A stretch of DNA of 9,068 nucleotides. It comes from JAKORR01 sp964608495 (lineage in GTDB: Bacteria > Armatimonadota > Zipacnadia > Zipacnadales > FEN-943). Both the position numbers and the translations under genes were made by a program. The stretch is taken from assembly GCA_964608495.1 (NCBI GenBank), contig CAZSOQ010000212.1, positions 1 to 9,068 of the forward strand, given 5' to 3'. This document shows positions 1-4,417 of this stretch, piece by piece (the first letter of the stretch is position 1; the number at the start of each line of letters is the position of its first letter). Under the pieces are notes generated by a model. That model had not been told where the DNA came from. It saw only the letters and a program-made list of their open reading frames with translations, and did no database searches.

Positions 1-242
1 GCCTGGGGACAGGCCTCGCGGGGCGGGTGGGCGTGTTCGAGGTGTGGCTCGTGACTGAGCGGCTGCGCGCCCTCGTCGTCGAGGGGGCGCCTGCCTCCGC
101 CTTCGTCCGCCTGCGCGAGGAGGAGGGCGTCTTCACCGCGCGCCAGGCCGCGCTCGCCAAGGCAGCTCGCGGCGAGCTATCCCTGCAGGAGGTGGCCCGC
201 CTTCTGCCCGACACGGGAGGCCCGACCGGTGCCACGAGTTAA
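1..242 (+). CDS. Partial GspE/PilB-type secretion ATPase (C-terminal end)
   Basis: Only the last 79 complete codons are present; the 5' part lies upstream of the window. Read from base 3, the protein begins LGTGLAGRVGVFEV. This matches the stretch just after the tetracysteine zinc site of GspE/PilB ATPases (family pattern C..C.GTGY.GR.G.fE). Bases 1-2 (gc) would fit the end of a TGC codon for the last zinc-binding Cys. The rest follows the family's C-terminal pattern: 'LRALVVEGAPAS', then a helix, then 'LAKAARGELSLQEVARLL', the equivalent of 'K...G.tt.eEv.r'. Known role: a hexameric cytoplasmic ATPase that powers pseudopilus or pilus assembly. The downstream run of pilin genes supports this. 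GspE and PilB cannot be separated from this fragment. The stop is TAA at 240-242, and the next gene starts 14 bases before it. Confidence 0.78.
   Translation, partial: LGTGLAGRVGVFEVWLVTERLRALVVEGAPASAFVRLREEEGVFTARQAALAKAARGELSLQEVARLLPDTGGPTGATS
215..220 (+). promoter_or_regulatory. Shine-Dalgarno site deciding the GTG start at 229
   Basis: GGGAGG lies 8 bases before the GTG at 229, inside the end of the ATPase gene. It supports the long form of the next protein, including its two N-terminal membrane segments. I see no in-frame start with a good ribosome site just before the pilin-like segment. Confidence 0.6.
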
Positions 243-801
243 CGGATGGTGGCTTCTTGCGCTGGGCGCGGTGGTGTTGGTGATCCTATACCCCGCCTGG
301 GGAGGCACCCCCGCGGGCATAGGATTGCTCGGCGCGCTGGCGTTCCTCTTCCTGATACGCACGCTTCGGTGGTCCGCGACGACCCGCTGGATACCGCGGC
401 GACTGCTGAGGCCCCGGCCGCGCCGCTCGGGTGTCGCGCTGGTGTCCGCGCTGATCGGCCTGACGCTCCTGGGCTTCGCGACCGCCATGACCGTCCAGGT
501 GGTCTTCACGGTGCTGGCCGCGCGCGAGAGACAGGCCGCCCAGGTCCAGGCTCTGGCCGCGGCCGCCAGTGCCCTCGAGCAGGCCCGCGTGTCCCTCTCG
601 CAGGCAGCCTCTGCCTACCGCACTGCTGCGCCGTCGAACATCACGCTGGTGGTGGCGGCCGGGCCCGCGCCCTCGACGGCGACGGTAACGGCGCGAGCCC
701 CTCTGCCCACCGGCGGGGCGGTGGCCCTGACGACCATCGTCCCCCACAAGGGCCCGCTGCCCGCGGCGCCGGCGGGCTCAGCGGGAGGTGACGCTCCGTG
801 A
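229..801 (+). CDS. Two-TM N-terminal extension fused to a prepilin-like protein
   Basis: This protein has 190 residues. Two hydrophobic segments come first (about residues 7-24 and 28-45). An Arg-rich cytoplasmic-type linker follows (residues 47-67, with RRLLRPRPRR). Then comes a prepilin-like element, RRSG|VALVSALIGL, continuing as a hydrophobic helix to about residue 96 and an Ala/Gln-rich amphipathic stretch. The putative cleavage Gly is residue 68. Position +5 of the mature form is Ser, not the usual Glu, as in GspK or PilX-type minor pilins. The C-terminal part (residues 137-190) is small and Ala/Pro-rich with no family I recognise. It overlaps the ATPase gene by 14 bases and the next pilin by 4, so it belongs to the same operon. 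The N-terminal two-TM module is unusual for a pilin, whose leader is normally short. It may be a membrane component of the machine rather than a cleaved pilin. The reading frame is secure; the function is inferred. Confidence 0.7.
   Translation: MPRVNGWWLLALGAVVLVILYPAWGGTPAGIGLLGALAFLFLIRTLRWSATTRWIPRRLLRPRPRRSGVALVSALIGLTLLGFATAMTVQVVFTVLAARERQAAQVQALAAAASALEQARVSLSQAASAYRTAAPSNITLVVAAGPAPSTATVTARAPLPTGGAVALTTIVPHKGPLPAAPAGSAGGDAP
783..790 (+). promoter_or_regulatory. Shine-Dalgarno site for the GTG start at 798
   Basis: GGGAGGTG lies 7 bases before the GTG at 798. It supports a start that overlaps the previous stop as GTGA, so the two genes are probably translationally coupled. Confidence 0.6.
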
Positions 802-1244
802 CCTCACGCCGTGGCCTCACCCTCATCGAGGTGCTCGTCAGCCTGACGCTGTTCTCGCTGACCATGACGATCGCGCTCCAGGTGCTGATCGCCGCGGACC
901 GGACCCAGCAGGGGGGCGCCTCGGGATCGGCCTGGGTGGCGCTGGCGATGAACGGCCTGGCCCAGGACCTGCGCGAGGCCGAGCGCGTGCGCATCGCGCC
1001 CACGGAGGTGCAGGTTCGGCCCCCGGTCGGCCTGGTGCGGTGCTGGCGACAGGAGGCTCAGGGCCTGGTGCGGTACGTGGGCTCGTCGGTGGACCAGATC
1101 ATCCCCGGCGTCACGGCGCGCTTCTCGTCCGCCGATCACGGGGGTGTGGCCGTGGAGCTGGGCTATGGCGGCGACGGCGCGCGCGCCCGGGCTGTCGTGG
1201 TGCCGCTGAACGGGCCGCGTCGCGGGGAGGGATTCGGATCATGA
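798..1244 (+). CDS. GspJ/PulJ-like minor pseudopilin
   Basis: This 148-residue protein has a classic class III prepilin signal: a 6-residue basic leader MTSRRG, then LTLIEVLVSLTLFSL. The Gly is at -1 (residue 6) and the Glu at +5 (residue 11). The hydrophobic helix runs to about residue 30. The segment 'MNGLAQDLREAERVRI' resembles the 'L.rDLrqa' helix seen in GspJ-type minor pseudopilins, and the rest looks like the short beta-rich C-terminal domain. Known role: minor pseudopilins form the tip complex that primes pseudopilus assembly in the inner membrane and periplasm. Prepilin peptidase should cleave and methylate it. It overlaps its neighbours by GTGA (798-801) and ATGA (1241-1244). GspI or a PilW-like minor pilin are alternatives. 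Confidence 0.84.
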   Translation: MTSRRGLTLIEVLVSLTLFSLTMTIALQVLIAADRTQQGGASGSAWVALAMNGLAQDLREAERVRIAPTEVQVRPPVGLVRCWRQEAQGLVRYVGSSVDQIIPGVTARFSSADHGGVAVELGYGGDGARARAVVVPLNGPRRGEGFGS

Positions 1245-1705
1245 GCCCGCGCGCACTCGCTCGTTCTGCCCGTCGGCGTGCCGCGCCCCGCGGGGGCCGT
1301 CGCGGCGTCGTGTGGCTGCTGGCCGCGCTGGCTCTGACCACCATCGTGGCGGCCGAGCTGGGCGCCGTGGCCGTCCGCACACTGGCAGAGCAGCAGACCA
1401 TCGGCGCGGTGTCAGCCGCCCTACAGGCCGACTACGCCGCGCAGGCGGGTCTTACCGTCGCGTGCGCGGAGCTGGCCCAGGGCACATCGCCGGACGGCCG
1501 GTCGGGCCCCTGCGGCACCGGGAGCTATAGGGTCGAGGCCCGGCGCGCACGCGAGGGCTGGCGCGTCGTGGCGCTGGGCGAGGCCGAGGGATCGGCGGGG
1601 CTCGTCGCGCGCCAGCGGATCGAGGCGATCGTGGACGGAGCCGGCGCCGTGGAGCAGTGGCGCTACGTGCGCCCCCTGGCCCCAGCGCCGGCGGGACGCA
1701 CTTAG
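1241..1705 (+). CDS. Short GspK/PilX-like minor pilin
   Basis: This protein has 154 residues. The start is the ATG overlapping the preceding TGA; a GGGGAGGG site lies 9 bases upstream, and an open extension further upstream is only a frame shadow. A strongly basic leader (about 22 residues, ending RGGRRG) precedes VVWLLAALALTTIVAAELG, a hydrophobic helix with no Glu at +5. Lack of Glu5 and the motif 'YAAQAGLTVA' resemble GspK and PilX proteins ('A..Aea G...A'). It is much shorter than GspK (about 300 residues) and lacks room for the large insertion domain of that family, so PilX/PilV-like is equally possible. Two cysteines (C75 and C91) could form a disulfide. It sits where GspK usually follows GspJ, which supports a tip role. 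Its stop is TAG, and the next gene begins 12 bases later. Confidence 0.74.
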   Translation: MSPRALARSARRRAAPRGGRRGVVWLLAALALTTIVAAELGAVAVRTLAEQQTIGAVSAALQADYAAQAGLTVACAELAQGTSPDGRSGPCGTGSYRVEARRAREGWRVVALGEAEGSAGLVARQRIEAIVDGAGAVEQWRYVRPLAPAPAGRT

Positions 1706-1717
1706 GAGTGAAGCAAG

Positions 1718-2302
1718 ATGAGGACTAGCACAGCATCAGCAGGCCGTCCGCCCGCGGGTCCGGGCCCGGGCCGGGTCGCGCGCCGGGGCTTCACCTTCCT
1801 GGAACTGCTGGTGGTTATCTGCGTCATCAGCCTCCTGGCCGCCATCCTCTTCCCCGTCTTCAGCCGGGCCACGGAGAAGGCATGGCAGACCAGCTGCGGC
1901 CGCCAGATGGCGAACCTCAGCGCCGCGCTGCGCGTGTACTCCGCGGACTACTTCGGCCACTTCCCACCGGAGCCGCGCGGGCTACAGGCGCTGACGGCCT
2001 ATGTGGACCTGCCCAGGGGGCTGGACCTGTGCCCCACGGCCCTGCGGACGACGGGCGCGACGGTCTTCGAGTACGTGTACCGCGGCGGCCTGTGCGACGA
2101 TGGGGACCCGAACGAGGTGGTCTTGGCCGATCCCTACATGGACCTGCACAACGGAGGCTGCAACCTTCTGTGGCTGGACGGCCACATTAAGTGGGTGACG
2201 GCGAAGCAGGTCACACCGCCGGGGCAGTCACAGCTGAGCGCCGCGAAGGGCCTGGAGGAGATCCGCGGCAAGCAGCAGCGCCTCGAGGTGGAGCCACAAT
2301 GA
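1718..2302 (+). CDS. GspG-like pseudopilin with H-X9-DG motif (copy 1)
   Basis: This protein has 194 residues, with AGGAG 9 bases before the ATG. A 24-residue Pro/Gly/Arg-rich leader ends ARRG and is followed by FTFLELLVVICVISLLAAIL, a textbook pilin helix with Glu at +5 (E29). The globular part carries 'CGRQMANLSAALRVYSADY' (residues 60-78), 'LCPTA' (104-108) and a perfect H-X9-DG motif: H144, then nine residues, D154-G155, in 'CNLLWLDGHIKWV'. H-X9-DG prepilin-like proteins are abundant in Planctomycetota and Armatimonadota. Their Tyr-rich 'Y..DY...P' motif is also present here. Likely role: a major or minor pseudopilin subunit of the secretion or pilus machine. Its C-terminal tail is charged and Gln-rich. 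The gene ends as ATGA with the next pilin, implying coupled translation. Confidence 0.93.
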   Translation: MRTSTASAGRPPAGPGPGRVARRGFTFLELLVVICVISLLAAILFPVFSRATEKAWQTSCGRQMANLSAALRVYSADYFGHFPPEPRGLQALTAYVDLPRGLDLCPTALRTTGATVFEYVYRGGLCDDGDPNEVVLADPYMDLHNGGCNLLWLDGHIKWVTAKQVTPPGQSQLSAAKGLEEIRGKQQRLEVEPQ

Positions 2303-3066
2303 GCAGGCGCGCGGGCTTCACGCTGGCGGAGATGACGGTGGTGATCGGCACCATCGCCGTGCTGGCCGCCATCCTCTTCCCGGCCTTCGCTCGGGCGCGG
2401 GAACGAGCGCGCACGTGCTCCTGCGAGGCGAACCTATTCAACACGGCGCTGGCCCTGCGGATCTACGCCTCGGACTACGACGGGCGGCTGCCGCTGGGGC
2501 CGGCCGGCCCGGAGGTCCTGGCCGACCTGGGGCTGATTGACGGCTGGACCCTCTTGTGCCCCACCGCCATCAACCAGGTGAGCTTCCCCGGGTCAGCACA
2601 GCCGCCGGTGCGGCCATCGGCCGGCATGGGAGCTCCGCCGGGGATGCCGGCGCCTCCCGGGGGCCCGCCGTCGCCCACGCCTGGCGGGTCTCCGCCCGCC
2701 GGGATGGCCGCGCCTCCGGCGCCCGGCGGCGCCGGCGCACCCATGCCTGGGCCGCCTCCGGCGCTGCCGCCCGGTGCGACGCCTGCAGCGCCCGAGGCGG
2801 GCGACTCGGAGCCCGCGTACGTGTACCAGCCCGGCCTCTCCTTCGCGCGGCCGACCCACGAGCTGCTGATGGCGGACGCGCGGGCTCGCCACCACGGCAG
2901 GGCCAACGTGCTCTTCGCCGACGGGTCGCTGCACTCGCTGCCCGAGGCGCAGTGGAGTGCCCTGCTCAGCCCGGAGCTGGCGCGGATATCGGGATGGGCC
3001 GCTGAAGGCGAGGACCAGCCACGGGCTCCCGGGGCGCCCGGCAAGGGAGGTGGGGGCGATGAGTAG
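2299..3066 (+). CDS. H-X9-DG pseudopilin with proline-rich insertion (copy 2)
   Basis: This protein has 255 residues. The start at 2299 overlaps the previous stop as ATGA, with GAGGTGGAG 5 bases upstream; an open extension to 2191 lacks pilin-leader logic and is rejected. A short leader MSRRAG precedes FTLAEMTVVIGTIAVLAAIL, with Glu at +5 (E11). The body has 'CEANLFNTALALRIYASDY' (42-60) and 'LLCPTA' (85-90), then a 72-residue region almost wholly Pro, Gly, Ala, Met and Ser (about 97-168). The fold resumes with 'YVYQPGLSF' and ends with H-X9-DG (H198, then nine residues, D208-G209, in 'NVLFADGSL'). The C-terminus is Gly/charged-rich. It is clearly a paralogue of the preceding gene. The insertion separates the two halves of the globular domain and is probably a flexible, exposed loop. 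It overlaps the next gene by 8 bases. Confidence 0.91.
   Translation: MSRRAGFTLAEMTVVIGTIAVLAAILFPAFARARERARTCSCEANLFNTALALRIYASDYDGRLPLGPAGPEVLADLGLIDGWTLLCPTAINQVSFPGSAQPPVRPSAGMGAPPGMPAPPGGPPSPTPGGSPPAGMAAPPAPGGAGAPMPGPPPALPPGATPAAPEAGDSEPAYVYQPGLSFARPTHELLMADARARHHGRANVLFADGSLHSLPEAQWSALLSPELARISGWAAEGEDQPRAPGAPGKGGGGDE
2587..2805 (+). other. Proline/glycine-rich low-complexity insert within copy 2
   Basis: These bases encode residues 97-169 of the pilin at 2299-3066, rich in PPG, APP and GGPP groups with scattered Met. The region is a degenerate, non-periodic series of gcg-cct-ccg-type codons rather than an exact tandem repeat. The neighbouring pilins have only ordinary sequence between their LCP motif and the H-X9-DG motif. 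Confidence 0.8.
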
Positions 3067-3586
3067 CAGCCGCGGCAAGAGGCACGCCTTCTCGTCGCTG
3101 GAGCTATGCTTCGTGGCGATCGTCCTGGCGGGGTCGCTGACCGTCCTGGCGAACGGCCGGGCCTGGTGCACGGGCCGCGCCCGCCAGGTGAGCTGCGCCA
3201 GTAACCTCAACGAGCTCTACACGGCCATGCAGATCTACTCGGCCGACTACTCGGACCGCCTGCCCGCGACGCGGGACCATCTGGACGTGCTGCCCAAGCT
3301 CATCAAGAACACCCAGGTGTTCCATTGCCCCGCGGCGCCGAGCGAAGGCGGCGCCCCTGGCGCCCCTGCGGTGTCAAACTACGCCTTCCGGCTCGGCGGC
3401 GGCCTCGACGGCCGCTCCCAGGAGCTGCTGGCGTGGGACGACACTTCGGATCGGCACGTGTTCGAGCGATGGAACGCCTGCTTCCTCGACGGCACGGTCC
3501 GCTCGCTGCGGGCCGAGGAGTTCGAGTGGAGGGCTAGGCCGCTGCCCTGGGGGAAGCCGCGACTGCAGACGACGCCCGAGCCCTAG
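3059..3586 (+). CDS. Divergent pseudopilin with H-X10-DG motif (copy 3)
   Basis: This protein has 175 residues. The ATG at 3059 sits 8 bases after GGGAGG and overlaps the preceding stop codon region by 8 bases. The leader MSSSRGKRHA is followed by FSSLELCFVAIVLAGSLTVL. The residue at -1 is Ala (A10) instead of Gly, while Glu is kept at +5 (E15). Ala at -1 is less usual but can still fit a prepilin-peptidase site. Then come 'CASNLNELYTAMQIYSADY' (46-64), a predicted alpha/beta stretch, 'FHCPAA' (88-93) and 'NYAFRLGGG'. The terminal motif is stretched by one residue: H133, ten residues, D144-G145. It is a paralogue of copies 1 and 2 and probably a minor component. It could be processed poorly or act as an uncleaved membrane-anchored form. 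The 93-base gap after it ends the overlapped gene run. Confidence 0.86.
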   Translation: MSSSRGKRHAFSSLELCFVAIVLAGSLTVLANGRAWCTGRARQVSCASNLNELYTAMQIYSADYSDRLPATRDHLDVLPKLIKNTQVFHCPAAPSEGGAPGAPAVSNYAFRLGGGLDGRSQELLAWDDTSDRHVFERWNACFLDGTVRSLRAEEFEWRARPLPWGKPRLQTTPEP

Positions 3587-3602
3587 CCCTCGCCGCGAGC
3601 AG

Positions 3603-3618
3603 GGCCGGGGTGCCGGCC
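3603..3618 (+). terminator. Short GC hairpin between pilin genes
   Basis: GGCCGG (3603-3608) and CCGGCC (3613-3618) form a perfect 6-bp stem with a GGTG loop, 16 bases after a stop codon. There is no T-run, so it is a weak candidate for termination or mRNA processing inside the operon. The 93-base gap (3587-3679) holds nothing else I can support except the ribosome site of the next gene. Confidence 0.3.
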
Positions 3619-3665
3619 GACCGGAACCAGCGCAACCCGCGGCGCGGCGCCGACGGGCTGAGTGC

Positions 3666-3673
3666 AGGAGGAG
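3666..3673 (+). promoter_or_regulatory. Strong Shine-Dalgarno site deciding the GTG start at 3680
   Basis: AGGAGGAG is followed after 6 bases by GTG at 3680. An earlier in-frame GTG at 3662 lies just before this site and would put the site inside the gene, so 3680 is the better start. Confidence 0.7.
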
Positions 3674-3679
3674 TGCGAC

Positions 3680-4207
3680 GTGACCAACGAGACAGGCCAG
3701 GAAAACCGCCACCGCGGAGGGATGCGCGCCGGGACGGCCGGGCGACGCTCCGCCGCGGGGTTCACGCTCATCGAGCTACTGGTGGTCATCGCCATGATCG
3801 CCATCCTGATGGCCTCGGGGATGCCGGCGCTGAATGCGGCGCTGGACCGCGGCCGCGTCAGCGAGTGCCGCGCTCACCTGACCTGCATCGCGCTCGCGGC
3901 CACGACCTACCGCCAGCAGCACGGCGCCTACCCCGAAAGCCTGGACAAGCTTGTCGAGGCACGGCTGATCACGGACCCCACGATTCTGCTGTGCAGCAAG
4001 ACGGGCGCGCAGTACCACTACGCCCAGCCGGCGGCCGGGGCCGCCCCGGACTTTGTGCTGGCCGCCTGCCAGGACCCGAGGCTGGTGGCCGGGCAGAGCC
4101 CGTTGCCCCACGCCCGGGGGCGCGGTGTCATCCTCCTGCACCTGGGCGGTCAGATCGAGGAGCGGCGCCGGCCGGTCGCTCCGCTCGTGCCACCGCCGCC
4201 GGAGTAG
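3680..4207 (+). CDS. GspG-like pseudopilin with degenerate H-X-DG tail (copy 4)
   Basis: This protein has 175 residues and uses the GTG start at 3680. A 27-residue hydrophilic leader ends SAAG and is followed by FTLIELLVVIAMIAILMASG, a near-perfect class III prepilin signal with Glu at +5 (E32). After the helix come 'CRAHLTCIALAATTYRQQHG' (63-82) and 'AYPESLDKLVEARLI'. These strongly resemble the GspG pattern in which a residue string ending Y...G.YP..L..L follows the helix. C63 and C105 ('LLCSKTG') match cysteines in the other three copies. The expected H-X9-DG is eroded to H144-X11-GG, in 'GVILLHLGGQI'. The Pro-rich end (PLVPPPPE) is unstructured. This is the most GspG-like member and a candidate major pseudopilin. 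It is set apart from the overlapping run by 93 bases, so it may be independently expressed. Confidence 0.9.
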   Translation: MTNETGQENRHRGGMRAGTAGRRSAAGFTLIELLVVIAMIAILMASGMPALNAALDRGRVSECRAHLTCIALAATTYRQQHGAYPESLDKLVEARLITDPTILLCSKTGAQYHYAQPAAGAAPDFVLAACQDPRLVAGQSPLPHARGRGVILLHLGGQIEERRRPVAPLVPPPPE

Positions 4208-4208
4208 A

Positions 4209-4229
4209 CGCGGGCCAGCTCGGCCCGCG
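4209..4229 (+). terminator. Hairpin just after the pseudopilin cluster
   Basis: CGCGGGCC (4209-4216) and GGCCCGCG (4222-4229) make a perfect 8-bp GC stem with a 5-base loop, starting one base after the last pilin stop codon. There is no T-run, so it is not a classical intrinsic terminator, but its position suits a 3' end or an mRNA-stabilising structure. Confidence 0.4.
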
Positions 4230-4400
4230 GCGCTGAGGCCCGGGAGAGGCCCGGCGCGTCGCTTGCCCAGGGCGCACGCGGGCCTCTCTCCGCAGCGGAG
4301 CAGACTCGCCGACGCGCGGCCTCGAGGGATGAAGGCTCCTCGCGACGGCGAACTCCTCCTCACTCCCGTCGCAGCGCGCGTCGGCGCGCCCGGCGACCAC

Positions 4401-4409
4401 AGGAGGGAG
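4401..4409 (+). promoter_or_regulatory. Strong Shine-Dalgarno site for the GTG start at 4418
   Basis: AGGAGGGAG ends 8 bases before the GTG at 4418. The encoded signal peptide begins exactly at this codon, so the start is well supported. Confidence 0.7.
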
Positions 4410-4417
4410 TCCGTCCA

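Larger units (their letters stand above)
4208..4417 (+). promoter_or_regulatory. Hairpin-rich leader before the glycoside hydrolase gene
   Basis: This 210-base stretch has no gene. Besides the hairpin at 4209-4229 it holds a perfect 10-bp inverted repeat (4244-4253 with 4279-4288), a small hairpin CTCCG...CGGAG (4288-4300), and a perfect 12-bp inverted repeat (4307-4318 with 4375-4386) enclosing 56 bases. Inside that loop, CTCCTCCT (4353-4360) and ACTCCC (4362-4367) are complementary to parts of the ribosome site at 4401-4410. No promoter boxes could be picked out in such GC-rich sequence. A regulatory leader is an inference from the pairing pattern; it matches no riboswitch class I recognise. 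Confidence 0.4.

Noticed and set aside
788..1240. Open extension upstream of the GspK/PilX-like gene in the same frame.
   Set aside because: It overlaps the GspJ-like gene completely and reads as Arg/Gly/Pro-rich nonsense. The ATG at 1241 has a ribosome site and leads straight into the pilin leader.
2191..2298. Possible longer N-terminus for the proline-rich pseudopilin.
   Set aside because: It lies inside copy 1. The ATG at 2299 gives a proper short basic prepilin leader with a ribosome site just upstream.
2587..2805. Collagen-like Gly-X-Y repeat in the proline-rich insert.
   Set aside because: Glycines do not keep a period of three, so it is better called a disordered Pro/Gly-rich linker.
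2957..3058. Possible longer N-terminus for pseudopilin copy 3.
   Set aside because: It lies inside copy 2. The ATG at 3059 has GGGAGG 8 bases upstream and yields a normal short leader.
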